Shown one piece after another: positions 38,073 through 55,346 of a stretch of 64,000 nt of DNA (position 1 is the stretch's first letter; each line of letters begins with the position of its first letter). The notes below the pieces were generated by a model. That model was not told the origin of the DNA. It saw only the letters and a list, made by a program, of their open reading frames with translations, and did not search any database. The position numbers and the translations under genes are program-made. The stretch covers positions 8,300,519 through 8,364,518 of the forward strand of contig LNAC01000032.1 in the NCBI GenBank assembly GCA_002007465.1. Reading direction: 5' to 3'. Origin of the DNA: Ailurus styani (lineage: Eukaryota; Chordata; Mammalia; Carnivora; Ailuridae).

Positions 38073-39215
38073 AAAAAGCCTGCTAAGAGGAAAAGTAGAA
38101 CTCTTTCTATCCAAAAAGATCAGAAAGCTTGTCCTTATCACAGATTAAAAGACCAAAACTTAAACTACTTAGCACCCGTGGGCTGCAGTCTCTAAACAAA
38201 TTAGCCGACTTAATAAATTGTTCGTTTGGATTAAGAACATTTCTGATATTATCTGAAAGGAATATTTTGTTGTATTTCTATTAGTGGCAGTAGAACTAGA
38301 AGAACCTTGTGCTAACACTTCCTACAAAGTCCCATACAATGTATAACAAGGATATCTTAGTCCCTTTACCTTAGATTATAAAAATCTTAAGAAGAGAGAT
38401 GTTTTCCTGTGATTTGCACTTCTCCAGACATGCTTTGGGAATTTAATAAGAAATAAAATAGATTCACTAAAGATCATATAGTATTATTTTTAAAACATGA
38501 TAAAAAATGTTTACAGTAACAATAACCTGCATAGATTGATTTTTTTTTCATTTGGAAAATACAATAAGTGGTAGAAGTTACTCAGACAGACCTGTGTGTA
38601 ACTTTTTACATAAGTACTAAAATATAGACCATGCCACCGTCTCTCACTAAATCCAATGCAGTACTTTTCCATTTTCCCCTCTTGAACTTGTGAACCAGCA
38701 GAAGATGGAAGAGTATCAAGCCCTAAAAGAAATGTTTTATGGCCATTAAATAACATACATGGAGGTTTCAGGGAACTTAGAGAGTTGAGACTCCCTAGTT
38801 CGATCACTTCAAGGGAGAACTTTCAAAAAAGCAGTTTCCTTAAGTAGTCTTCTCAGCATGGAGTCCGGAAATGAGTAGAAAATCCTGGTGACTCATTTGA
38901 TTCTTCTTGCCAATACACACTCTCTCTATATAAACGGAAGAGAAGGCTAGGAACCAACCGGGTCAGCTCCGTGACTTTTCTCTTTACCCACCTCCCCTTG
39001 GAAATCTCGAAAGTTGCACTTTGGCATTTTGTAGACCTCTCAAGGGCCACATCCAATTATTAATGGCCAGATGTATAAGTTTTCAAAATTAATTCTGAGA
39101 TAAATCCACGGTTGGCAGGGGGTGGTTTTGCTCACTGTAGTCGATTATATATCTAAACTTGTAAAATAATTAAAGTTAGATAACAAGTCACTGACTACTT
39201 AACCCTCTGTTTTAA

Positions 39216-39377
<162 letters not shown>

Positions 39378-40589
39378 TAATCTGGCAATTTAAGTATTTT
39401 GGTAGAAAATATTTGCTTTTTCTTAGTTGTTTTTTTCCTTTTAATGGGATTGTTTGTTCCTCACTTTCTTAGTCAAATTGATATATACTAAATTATTTCC
39501 TTAGAGAAAGCCTCTAAATGGGCTTTTTCACATTTTATCACTATTTGCTGCTGGACTTTAGAAAATTTATTTCATGATACATTGAACTTGCAGTGAAATA
39601 GGAAAGCTGTTATAATTCATTTTATGTTTCATTCTGGTTCTGTGGTAAAAGATGAATTTATCAGGTGCATTTCACTCGATTTCTAGGAAATGAACATTAA
39701 CCTTTGAGCTTGTTCTGTGACTCTGTATTATTCTAATAAGTCATTGAGAGAAAAATAGTTATTTAATAGTTATTTAATGTTTCAATTCCCATGCAGTAGT
39801 TATTTTTAAATAGATCATGAATCGTCTTATTATTAATCCTGCACTGTAAAAATAAATGTTTTCTTAAAGAGAACTAACTGTACTTTTCTTTATTTAAATT
39901 CTTTTATCTACTATTAGGTAAGACAAAGTGACATATTTTTCCTCAAAAAATTGCCTTGAAATATGGCATATTTATATGTGAGGAGTATATGGTCAACTCA
40001 CAATTATTCATTAATAAGGATAAATGGGCATACCTTGCAAAACAGACCATTTCCATGTGGTATGATTCATAACCAAATTTTTGCCAAATTTTTATCTCAA
40101 CTCTTCCTCCTAGAGTAGCTACGTGGGCTCTTTTGATTTCTCCTCTTGCTGTTTCTAGTCTACTCCTGATAGATAGAGTCACTAGAGAATAACCAAATAG
40201 CTTGTTGCCCAAAGCAGGGAGCCGTGATAAAGATGAAAGACAGTATCATTCTTTCTTAAAGGCACCAAATCAAAGTCAATAATAGCTCTGCACTAACCAG
40301 CCAAATCCTGAAAAGTCATGTTAAAGCTGAAAATAGAGTGCTGTTGCTCCTTTACAGCCTAATGAACGAGGCTGCCTGTACTCTAATGCTTTATATTCCT
40401 GACTGAATTTCCAGGAATCACTCACTCATTCAGTAATAAATATACGCGTAAAGCATTGATTACATACTATGAAGAGAAAAAGGCAGGTAGCAAGTGGGAG
40501 GTGAGGCACTTATTTTAGTGGGTGGCCAACAAAGAACTTTCTGAATAATAGCATTTGCGTAGGAAGTGTGGGAGTGACCTTCATGAAGA

Positions 40590-40700
40590 TGCAGAGTTAA
40601 GAGTGTTTAAGGCAAAGAGAATAGCAGATGCAAAGATTCTTAGATAGAAACCAGTTCATCAGTTTTGAGGGCCAGCAAGATCAGTGTGGCTAGAAAAATA
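40590..40700 (-). mobile_element. L2-like fragment
   Basis: 'gagaatagcagatgcaaag' and 'ggccagcaagatcagtgtgg' resemble the reverse of an L2 3' region. Diverged and uncertain. Confidence 0.4.
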
Positions 40701-43700
40701 ATCTTGTGGAAGGGAAAGACCACGTGAAGATCAGAAGTCCACTAGTACCACTGCAGAATCAAGTGCTTGTTTATCATGTCTCACATTTACTGATTTTTTT
40801 TTTCTTGATTTTTTTTTCTATCTGAAGTCTCTTATTTTTTTTTTTCTATCTGAAGTCTCTGTGGGGAGAAGTAAAAACAGCTCCAAAATTTCCAAGTGAA
40901 AGTGTATTTAAGGAAAAAGGGAATGCCTTTCTTAATTTAAAAAGTTGTTTTCATCCATGTTAGCTTTCAAACCATATGAAGGTGGTAAGGACAATGCTAT
41001 AGAGTCATAGGTAGGTCTTAAAATTGGAAAGTCCCTCCAGTCCCCTGCCCATAGGTACATAAGATGTAATTATTCCCAGCTGAGAAATGGTCTATTCACA
41101 CCCAGTGATGGTCAGTAACTTGACAGGGATTGCACACATTGATGGAAAGTAAAAGCAATATATATTGCATTGTTTTCCTATAATAAAAGCATCTATACTA
41201 ACTCTGCAGAATTCAGGGGGTGTCTAGCCTGAGAAAAGTGAAGCTTAGCAAGGATGACTGTGTTAGATGTGTACAGTGTACTGAGTCAGGTACAATGAAT
41301 ACCAAATTGGAATGACAGACATGTGGACACCAAACTAACGTAAGACAGTGAAATGTTGCTAAATACGTGAGGAGATGCTCTGCTGTGGAAGAGGATAGGG
41401 CTCCATGGAGCTCTTCTATTTCCTAAAAAACAAACAACAACAACAACAAAAAACAACGTTCCTAAAGAGGTTGACGTTGGAGGAGCACTGTGAAGGATTG
41501 GCTGGATTCCATTAGGTGGTGAATTTTGGGGCATGCCTGTCCTGGAATAGCCTTGAATAGCATGGTCATGGTAAAATACCTAATTTTTTGCATGGAGGCA
41601 GTGAGAGTCATAGGATGTTTGTCATGGGATGAGGGGCATGCTCTAACCCATGTTTAGATATTATATGTTAGTGGCAGCATGAAGACTGGATGACAACATG
41701 ACTCATTGACATCAGGGAGGACATGTTGGAAGTGACTGAACTAATCCAAGCAAATTAGGCTATAGGAGGAAAGATACAAAGGAAGAGACAAATAAAAGGA
41801 ATTTGTGAAGCTGGAAATTTTTAAACGTAACGAATGAATGTGAATGGTGGTATACATCTGTCAGGTACAGCTGTCCAGCCTATCCCTTACATTGTGGTAA
41901 TTTGCCACATTATAAGGGAATCAGAACACTGTCTTTCAGCAACCTTGGCAGGGAAGGTGCAGGCATGTTGCCCATGACCCACCAATCAAATGAATGCACA
42001 GAAAACTTCTGTTTCAAAATGAGCATCGTGAGGATGCAGCAAGTGGGGAAGGTGATTCCTGTCTCAGTTGTGAAACCTGAGAGGACAGCAAAAGAACTTC
42101 CTTCGCAGCACTTTGGGGGCTAGCTCTACAGCGTTAGCGTGACCTTAGGTGTTAGCTCTGAACAGGGGCAGCAGCAGATTCCACAGTGTGGATGGGCACC
42201 CGTGCTCTTCTGGGCTGCAGACTCTCTGGGTCTGTGAGCTCCCTCAGATCCTTTAGTACATCTCTCTGCTGTCAGAATTAGCCAGAGTAGGTTCTGTCAT
42301 TTGCTCCCAGAATTCTGACCTATGCAAGGGGTGATGAGGGAGAGGAAATGTTCTAAGAATATCCCATAGAGATTCTAGCCTCTGCAATTGGTAGGATGAT
42401 CGTGCTTTTATCTAAGAAAGAGAAAGTATTTCTCCATTTAAACACCTAACGGGTATTTTGGGGGAGGACTACAATAAATTGAATTGAGCATATTTTCCTC
42501 TGGAATGCCAGTGGAATATTCATTCAAAGACAGATAGGAATTCTGGCCTGGAACTTTAGAGAGAGATGAGGGTAGGAAATGCTGTCACGAGAGGGGACAC
42601 AAGACTAAAGCAGCCTAAGTGGATGGTCTCGCTTTGAAAGAGAGTGGACGTAGGAGAGAAAGATAATACAAATACAGTGCTTTGTATTAGAAATATGATG
42701 TGAGCCACATCTGTAGGTTGACATTTTCTAGAAGCCACGGTAAAGGAGTAGAAAGAAATGTGTGAAATTAATTTTAAGACTGTCTTCTATTTAACACATA
42801 CATTGAGAATTTTATCCCTTCAATGTGTAGTCCACATAAAACTTCTGAAGGAGATGTTTTATTTTCTTATTTTTGTATTAAGTTTATGAAACCCAGTGAG
42901 CATTTCATACTGACAGCACATCTCAAGTTAGGTTTCGAGTGGGTAAGAGCCACACGTGGTTGGAAGCTTCCATTTTAGAAAGCACAGGTGTGGAGCCAGA
43001 GGAAAAAGAACATCCAAGGGACTGAGAAGGGGGGGGCCAGAGGAGGAGGAGAACCAGGGAAGAAAGTGTTCCAGACCTGGGCAAAGGGTCTTTCCAGAAG
43101 GGGAGTGTGGTCATCAGTGGGAAGTATAGCAGAGGTGTGTGAGGGAAGACTCAGTGGACATGCTTGGAATTGAGAAATGGGGAAGCTGCCAGAAACTATG
43201 GGAGCTTGGGTTTTATGTGCAACAGAGCATCAGTCAGAATATAGGGAGATGAGGAATAGCATTGAGTGCAAAAGGGAAAAGAAGGAAGGAAGCCTGATTT
43301 CAAATATGAGTGCAAAGAAAAAGATATGTTTGTTTCTTTGGTGGCACTCCCAATTTCCAAATCCACATATCAGCATTTAAAATGATTTCTTCTTCGTGTG
43401 ACCTCTACTGGTTTGACAGCAAAGCCTGAAAAGGTTAGAACATCTGTATGAGGGCAAACAATGATTAATGACCATCTCAAACCTAATATTTTAAGTCAAC
43501 TACAGTAAAGGATATAGAAATCTCAAATGTGGATAATACTGCCATTCTATTTTCCTTTTACTCATTCTTTTAGTAAATGTGTTTCGAATGTGGACTATAT
43601 ACCAGGTGCTGTTCTGGTCTAGATACTTAAAACAACAACAACAATAAATAAACTGTATAGTTTTTCAGGGGTAATAAGTGCTTTAGGTAAAAATAAAATC

Positions 43701-44077
43701 AGCAAGGGGAGATAGGGAGTATATAAACAGCCTTCTAAAGGAAGTCTTCACTTCGAGGGAAGCACTTGAGCAGAGATTCGAAGGCAGGGAGGTAGTGAGC
43801 CATGCAGATACTGGAGGGAGAGTGTGCCAAACAAGGGTAGAGCCCTGAGGTGAGGGTGCCAGATGTGTTGGTGGGACACTAAGGGAAGTGGACACTGGTA
43901 GGAAATGGAGTCTGACAGATGGGTGAGGTTAGGAGAGCATGGGTTGGGAGTTAGTTTTCAAAGGCTGTGATCAAACCTCAAGATTTTTCCTTTCACCCTT
44001 AATGAGAGGAGAAGCCTTTGGAGAGCACTGAATAGGAAAGTGACAGGATCTGCATATGTATTAAAAGGCCCAGCCTG

Positions 44078-44230
44078 GGCGCCTGGGTGGCTCAGTGGGT
44101 TAAAGCCTCTGCCTTCGGCTCAGGTCATGGTCTCGGGGTCCTGGGATCGAGGTCCGTATTGGGCTTCCTGCTCAGCGGGGAGACTGCTTCCTCCTCTCCC
44201 TCTCTGCCTGCCTCTCTGCCTACTTGTAAC

Positions 44231-44319
<89 letters not shown>

Positions 44320-44344
44320 AATCTTTAGTAAATAAATAAATAAA
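44078..44344 (+). mobile_element. Carnivore SINE, young, long (CT)n and (TAAA)n
   Basis: Near-consensus body with expanded (CT)n at 44228-44286 and long TAAA tail. An exact 16-bp duplication, 'taaaaggcccagcctg', is at 44062-44077 and 44345-44360. Confidence 0.96.
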
Positions 44345-44474
44345 TAAAAGGCCCAGCCTGTCTGCTCCACTGAGAATAGACAGGGATGGGGGCAGAGAGT
44401 GTGATGAGGATGGGGCAGGGAGACCAGTAAAGCAGCTGCTGGAAAAATCCAGGCAAGAGATGCTGATGGGAAGC

Positions 44475-44770
44475 AAAAGAAGTCCGCTGCGAAAGGCTGC
44501 ATGTTGTAGGATTCCACCTATATGAAACTTCTAGAAGAACCAGATGTACAGAAAGTACATCAGTCATTTTATAAGGGTGAAAGAAATGGAGAGCCACTCT
44601 AATGGACACAGGTTTTCTTTTGGGGACAATGAAAATATTTTAAAATTGATTAAGGTGATTGTTTTACAACTCTCTGAATGCACTAAAAAAAAACTGATTA
44701 AATCACATACTTTACATGGATGAATTATATGGCATGTTGCTTCTACTCCATAAAAGTATTTTAAAAAGAG
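44475..44770 (+). mobile_element. L1 3' end fragment
   Basis: 'ggctgcatgttgtaggattcc', 'tatgaaacttctagaagaac' and 'acaactctctgaatgcac' are in the order of an old L1 3' UTR. It lies within the L2-like tract. Confidence 0.55.
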
Positions 44771-45187
44771 AAGTGGTAGGATTGTGAGAATGGCAAGATG
44801 CTGGAAATATTTTGATGGTAGAGCCCTCAAGGTTTGCCAGTTGAGTGGAGGTGAGCAGAGGTGGAGAAAGAGAGGATGGGAGTGAACGGGGTGATTCTTG
44901 AAGCTTAATGAAAAGATGAAGTGGAAGAAAGTTTGTGGANACTGATTAAATCACATACTTTACATGGATGAATTATATGGGATGTTGCTTCTACTCCATA
45001 AAAGTATTTTAAAAAGAGAAGTGGTAGGATTGTGAGAATGGCAAGATGCTGGAAATATTTTGATGGTAGAGCCCTCAAGGTTTGCCAGTTGAGTGGAGGT
45101 GAGCAGAGGTGGAGAAAGAGAGGATGGGAGTGAACGGGGTGATTCTTGAAGCTTAATGAAAAGATGAAGTGGAAGAAAGTTTGTGGA
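44693..45187 (+). repeat. 247-bp direct duplication across a single N
   Basis: 44693-44939 and 44941-45187 match except one C/G change ('atggSatgttgc'). N is at 44940. Confidence 0.95.
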
Positions 45188-46073
45188 AGTAGCTTGTTTG
45201 GGGGGATAGTTTAAGAATTATGTTTGGGTCATGTTAGATAGCTTCATTAAAACGTGGCTTGCGTAGTTCTACATATTGTATATGTTATATATATTTGTAT
45301 TATAAACACTTTCTGATTATGTAGAATTACGGTGCCAGCTACGTGGAAAGAGATGAGAGTATTCCTATCTCATGGTGATTTAATCATGATGATTTATTAA
45401 TAAATCAAAGTGATTAATAGTGCTGTGACTAATAAACAGCATTGAAACGATGATGTACAGAAGACTGTAAGACAATTGTCACAATGAGTAATATAATAAT
45501 GTCCTATTAGCAAATCAGTGGGGGGCAACACTGCTGAAAACTAAAGGTGGGAAATGTTACCAGTTGCTTTCCTGTCTGGTTGTCATTATTGATCTACTTA
45601 CCATGTGATGTCAAAATTACTTAATAGCCCCTTGAATGTAATTTCTAGTTCCCTAATCTATAAACCACAGAGTTGTTTTGTTTTGTGTTTTGTGTTTTGT
45701 GTGTTTTTTTTTTTTATTTTGTTCTTTGTTTTTAACCTCTCATATACACTCCTTGATTTTCTCTCCCAAGAGAAGTAAGTTGCACTCATTTCTGCTGAGC
45801 CTTGGCTGGAAAACTTACATCAGCATTCTCTGGGGCCCGTTTTCAACATTTTTGTGGGTGTCATGGTGGCTGCCCAGCAAACACTCTGTATGGCGATGCC
45901 TGCTTCCAAAATGTGAATTGTTCTCTGTATCTTCGGGCCTCGGAAGAGGCTGAGCCTGCGCCAGTGTATAATCGTACACTAGCATGGCCGCTGTCCATGG
46001 ACGTGACAGGACTTCAATAGGAATGTATAAAAACGCAGTATGTTTGAAATAAAATAAAATCCAGGGGGCCTAG

Positions 46074-46585
<512 letters not shown>

Positions 46586-46637
46586 AAAAACAACTTTTTA
46601 AGTGACGTTTCTGCTAGATGTTCTATTTGACTGAAAA

Positions 46638-46643
46638 AATAAA
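46638..46643 (+). terminator. Intronic poly(A) signal AATAAA, intron 12
   Basis: A canonical hexamer 370 bp after the exon 12 donor and 244 bp after the in-frame read-through stop. It could support an intron-retained 3' end; this is unproven. Confidence 0.25.
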
Positions 46644-49286
46644 CACACACCTAAAGACACATCCGTAGTGGAGAAGGGAAGGCCATCAAAAGGGTGACTT
46701 CATTATCTCCTTGAACAGAAGTTGGGAGTCACATGTGTCTTTTCTCTGATTTCTCCATCCATCCAAAACGGAAGAGACTGAGGAGAACCACATTTTATTT
46801 TTGAAGAAGAATGAAAACATTTCTTTTAAGATAGAGATAAGATAGAGATTTTTTTTTTTCAATTAAAATGTGTAGCTTTCTGGATGAGTGCTGTCTAGAG
46901 AACTTTTTGTGATGATGGAAATTTCTGTGTCAGTCCAGAGGCCACTGGCAACGTCCGGCTATGGAGCACCTGAATTACAGCTAGTACAACTGAGAGACCA
47001 AAACGGGATTTTTTTATTTTAGTTAATTTGTATTAATTGGCTTTAAATAGCCCCACGTGACTAATGGCCACCACATCAGACAAAACAGCACTGTATATTC
47101 TTTTACATTGTGAATTTTGTCTTGCTATCTATTTTAACTAATACTATCATTAAAATTAGAGTCCAATTTTAATAATACATGATGAAAATTTGCTATTAGA
47201 TTATACTTTAAGTCAATGAGTAAAAATCAGTAAAACAAAAATCTACTATAACGTTTTAAAAACTAATCTCAGCCTCTTGCTTATTTTCCCATATCTTTCC
47301 CTGAATCTTTTTTTGTGTTTTTTTCCCCCTATCTCTATCCTTCGATCTAGAAGATTCAAGTATTCCTATGGTTACATGAGTTAGATGCACCTCTTCTACG
47401 TAGAGAAGCATGCTCAACATCACGATAATTTTCTTTATTTTCATGTGAATTTATTCCAAAATTGTGTCTCTGGTTTCCACAAAAAGACACAAATTTGTAA
47501 ATGAAGATAGGAAAATGCATAGAAGTACATTTCCCCTTGAATTTCTAACTAAAAATTATTCTAATAACTTCAAAAGAACAAAATTTCTCCCATCAAAATA
47601 AACATGTTCTCTAAGAAAAATTAGCATAAATGGATCATTTGTATGCACAAAATACACAACTATCTAAATAACTGAAATCTGCATAGTTTCTGATGAGCAC
47701 ATTTTAAGGTACAGCAAGTGTATCATCAGAGACTATGGGCCACATTTGCTTTGGAAGGAGACATTTAATAATGGACAGTGCATATTTCTGATACGTTGGT
47801 GCTGGTGTGGTTCCAGATTTGTGCTTTACTTTTGAGCCTAAGTTATTTAAGTTCTTAAATTTCTTTCTTTTGTTCCTAGATTTTCATCTGTATTTTAACT
47901 TAGGTTATTCAGTTTCCTTTTCTGTTACTTTATGTTGAATCCATTGGTTTGTGTTATTCTGTGTTGAACTCTCACAAGCACAAATGCATCCACGTATAAC
48001 AGACATTAGGGCTGGAACCTCATTAGTCCTGAGAACTTGAAAACTCAGTATATATATTTTAAACCACATCCATTGAAACAATTTCAAAATCCACTGTCTG
48101 GATTTCAAATTGTCAAAAAGAAGAAACTGCTTAAAGCTTTGGTGTTTAGTTTTTCTCCATGATGGTAAACATTTTACATTTTTATCGGAAGGCATTTAGA
48201 ATGCACTGTAAGGAAATTACAGTGCACATTTGGCAGTTGCTCTAGTTTTAAAACCCTAAATTATAAGAAATATGCAAATTAAAGTCAAAGGGTGGAATTT
48301 TAATATTAAACATTTTGGAGTTACAGGGAAGTTTTACATTTTAGCCCTTAATTAGCGAGATAGCAGCTAGCCTTAATAACATGAAAAGACTCATATACCT
48401 GTGTTAGTGAGAATATAAACCCTAACCTTATTATAAGAACTGCTGAGAATGCAATGGGCTTTTAAAGTGTTGCATTGAAAATATGCTGAGGTTTCAGTAT
48501 TTGGACTGCCTCTTCTTTAAAATGCTGATAAAATTATTACTGCAACTGACATGTTACCATTTGATGGTAACATTTCAAGAATTTCCTTTCCATAGATGGT
48601 ATTCCAGTAAGGAAGACTGACTTTAAATTGGGTTGCTTGGCAAAGGAAGTCCAGACTATACATATCATTGCCCACCTTTTCGCCTTCTCACTCACTGCTC
48701 CAGACAAGCTCTGTGTTTGTCTTTAAAGGAGTTACTAGCAACTCAGACTCATTGATTTTATTCTTTCTCCAGATTCACACACACATACACACACTCCACT
48801 TTTCCACTGCACTTTGAACCGTGCCATTTAATATTAAATAGTGTGGATTATCCCACTGATATTATGACACTCCTTCGGGGTCTGCCATTTTGTCTGGCAT
48901 TTTCAAGTCATAAGTTGCCAAGCACAGTAGTAGTTTTTTTATACTTTCTGTGTCAGACTAACATTGACCTAGTCTCTTACTGATTGAATCTAAATAAAAG
49001 AAAACGGTCTTGTTTTTCAAAATGGTTAACCATTTTGTCATTTATTTCATGAACAAAAACCAGTTCACTCAGATAGGTATATCCAGCCTATAAAATAAAC
49101 TTCTCATTTTTGTTGTGTTTTTTTCCTTTCTTTTTACCATTTCTGTTTTGTTGTCTGTGCCAGAATCCAGCACTTACAGGAACATTAATTCTCTGAGCTC
49201 CCTTGATCGTCACTGATTTGTTCTTAGAGTTAAAAATCCTCTGCTCATTTTTCTCATTCATTTTGCACCCCCTTTCTTCTCTTCAG

Positions 49287-49316
49287 CTACTGTTGAGGCT
49301 ATTGAGGCTGATGAAG
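49287..49316 (+). CDS. PPP3CA: PPP3CA exon 13: 30-nt cassette exon
   Basis: A micro-sized exon encoding (A)TVEAIEADE, about residues 447-456, with the split Ala codons on both sides. It starts and ends in the same phase and is 30 nt long, so skipping it removes exactly ten residues without a frameshift. In human PPP3CA this segment is absent from isoform 2, which supports cassette use here too. The acceptor is CTTCAG after a pyrimidine tract; the donor is GTAAAT at 49317. The acidic segment lies in the linker between the calmodulin-binding helix and the autoinhibitory domain. The exon is too short for normal ORF detection and rests on phase, splice sites and protein match. Confidence 0.96.
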
Positions 49317-52649
<3,333 letters not shown>

Positions 52650-54152
52650 CCACTTCCTGTTCACTTTTTTTTTTTTTTTTTTGAGCTGCAGGGCATGATG
52701 GGGATTGCTGTGTATCAGCAGTTGGATGTTCTTGCCTCTGACGGTAGCTTATTTGCTCTGGGGGCCAGGAATTGGATTCAGTTTACACTATCATTAAAAA
52801 AGAGGGATAGAGATAATAAACTATATTTTGGTGGGGGTGGTGATTAAACACCTCTTTTGGGTATTCCTTTTAAAAATGCTTATAGGAAAAAAAATTTAAA
52901 AAGAAAGCTAATGCTAGTATATACTGCAATGTTAGGGGAATGAACATGTTTTCCTACTGCATTGGGGACTTCTAGATAGGTTAATGAAAGGTCTTTTATT
53001 ATGTTACTGGACACGAAAACTTTGTCTAATTTCTTACTCTATTGTACGTTTACAGTCGCAGCACTAAAAATGGATGACATCAAACATTTTTAACAAAATG
53101 ATGTACAAACTAAATAAGGACTATTTATTGATAATGTTTTGCTACTCTTGTCAGACAATGGCTATAAAATGAATTAGGCAGTCTTAAAAAAAAACAGAAA
53201 AAGAAAAAAAAAAGAATGTTGCAAATTTGTTAAAAATGCCAAAAAAGACAGTTTAATTTTGTACAGATTATGCTTACCTCAGGTTTCTTTAGTGTGCTTG
53301 AATGCCCTTCTTTCCATATAACACTTATCTTATTAATTTAGCAATGAGTATCTTTTCTTTTCTTTAAGTTTTAAAAAAACTGGAATAATTACATCTATCT
53401 TTTTTTGCTGTTTATATTTAGGGTTTTTTTTGTTGATAAATCAAGTCTTGGTTGTGGCTTGCTGAATTAAATATTTATGAGTGGTGCATTTTTAAGTATA
53501 GTGAACAAGACACCATATTAAGTACAGTGATAAAGCATCTATATTCTGTAAAAAAAAATCTGCCTATGCATGTTTTTTAAGAAAAAAAAATGGCTGTATC
53601 GGCCTGTATGGGACTGTAATGCGCTTAGTGGTCTGACATATACTGGAAATGTATGTATACTGGCGTACTTTATATTCTCTAAAATGCTTAATGCCTTTGA
53701 AATTTTGTAATCAAAAAAGCTTTGAAAAAATCTAAAGGGGAGAGTATTCTTAAAAGTTTTTAACATAAGCTTGTCAGTGCACATATAGACGGTTAGCATG
53801 TTTAGCAAACCTTGTGAAATTTAAATAAGTTTGTAGTTACATGTGAAACTCTAAATGCATGGTAACTGTTAATGTCATAACGGTTTAGTTATTTTGTTCT
53901 GTTCTGTCATGTGCCACAAAATATGTACTTTTTTCACTTTTTTCCCTTTGTATCTCAGTTACGGGTTACAACTGGTTCATTCTGAAAACAACAACAACAA
54001 AAGTCCATTCATATTTTTTAACAATTGTATAAGTGCCCAAGTAATTCACTACAGCCTAAAGCCTTGCCTTTGTAATTTGACTTCTGAAATGTTGGCAATC
54101 AAAGCATGCACTTGTAACAATGACAAAGAAAAAGCATTTTATATTACTACTC

Positions 54153-54158
54153 AATAAA
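54153..54158 (+). terminator. Proximal poly(A) signal AATAAA of PPP3CA
   Basis: A canonical hexamer in 'tcaataaaatgtg', about 1.5 kb after the stop codon. It may give a shorter 3' UTR; use is inferred. Confidence 0.5.
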
Positions 54159-54689
54159 ATGTGCATGAACTTAAAGAACTCTCATCCTTTCACTGAGTCT
54201 GCTGAAGGGATTTCTGTGCACAACCACCATGCTGTCTTCGAGGTGCTGGTGACCGCACAACACAGATTTACTTATTTAACAGGCTTCCTTCCCCGAGGGC
54301 CTGGTGATCTGAGGTGTGGCGCCTACTTCCGCTGGAAGAATCTTGGTGGATTTGTGTCTCAGATCAGCAAGAGAAATATATTTAAAGAGCAAGTGTCATC
54401 TTCTGGCTCCCTCGAATGTGGGAGTCAGTTAAGAAACCAGAGCATTCCTTTCTATTGAAAAAAAAAATTTGTTATCAGGTTGTTTCAGTTGTATTGGATG
54501 CCCTATCTGCTCAAGCAAAAAGAACTAAGCTACTGAGTGCATTTTCATCATGGAAGAAGTTGCATTTGTACCAATATGAAATTTGTATACCGGTGCTCCG
54601 GCTCATAACTAATCACCCGAAGATTTAAGATACACCAAATTCCAGTTTGTTTCTAAAATTGTTCATTTTCAGTGCATTTTGTTTTATGT

Positions 54690-54695
54690 AATAAA
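54690..54695 (+). terminator. Distal poly(A) signal AATAAA of PPP3CA
   Basis: A canonical hexamer in 'tgtaataaagtatgcctg', followed by a T-rich stretch. This is the best candidate for the main 3' end, about 2.05 kb after the stop. Confidence 0.65.
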
Positions 54696-55310
54696 GTATG
54701 CCTGTTATATATCAAATAATAAGAATATGGCAATTCGTGATAGAGTAACCCAAAACAAAGATGTTCTAGATATATTTTCTGGCAAAGACTATCCCAAATT
54801 TATTTTCATGAATACAATCATTTTTCTCCCTTTGATATTTTTCCACCCTTAAAAGAAATGACGTCCAAGGAAAATATTTAGTTGCAACTTATTAGAATGA
54901 TGTGGAAGAAATGGTAATTCTTGATACCAAGGTGTTTCTTTTCGTTCTTATAACTGTGGAGAAAATATCCTGACCAAAAAAAATTCATTTTTGGGGGTTT
55001 CCTTTCTTTTACAAATTGTGCTGAGGCAACTGTGGCTTAGAAATAAACATTTGACATTAAAATAAGCAATTAATGTGAGTATGGCTTGGTCTTTCCGGTC
55101 AGTAGATAGGAAAGTAATACAGTATATTTTTGCATAATTGTTCAGTCTATCAAAGAAATCAACGTAGAACTGAAGTTATTCCCCAGAAGGGATAATACCA
55201 CCAGATCACCAGTTATTAGAGCTTTCTCCTTCACTTTTAAAGAACCTGCTAAATTATTGAGTTTTTTATGCCAGCAAACCTGTGTCTGTGTACACAACCA
55301 CATGCGTGCG

Positions 55311-55345
<35 letters not shown>

Positions 55346-55346
55346 A
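55311..55346. repeat. (CA)n microsatellite
   Basis: CA units with one interruption, downstream of PPP3CA. Confidence 0.9.

Larger units (their letters stand above)
43555..45210 (-). mobile_element. Ancient LINE-2-like tract with later insertions
   Basis: The order of motifs ('gactatataccaggtgctg', 'aagtgctttaggtaaaaat', 'gagccatgcagatactgg', 'cactgaataggaaagtgaca', 'cagggagaccagtaaagcag') follows an old mammal-wide repeat I associate with L2. It is interrupted by a SINE, an L1 end and an N-joined duplication. Family assignment is from memory. Confidence 0.4.
52650..54715 (+). other. PPP3CA: PPP3CA 3' UTR
   Basis: AT-rich transcribed tail following the stop, with a T run at about 52667-52682 just after it and several short A runs. 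It contains no young repeats. Two canonical poly(A) signals are visible, at 54153-54158 and 54690-54695. The end is set about 20 nt after the second and is an estimate. A long UTR of roughly 2 kb fits the known human transcript. A further AATAAA at 55042-55047 could extend it. Confidence 0.8.

Noticed and set aside
45678..46020. Frames of 91 and 72 residues upstream of exon 12
   Set aside because: No splice sites or homology; the only supported coding piece nearby is exon 12 itself.
54120..54458. 112-residue frame in and after the 3' UTR
   Set aside because: It spans a poly(A) signal in the PPP3CA UTR and resembles no known protein.
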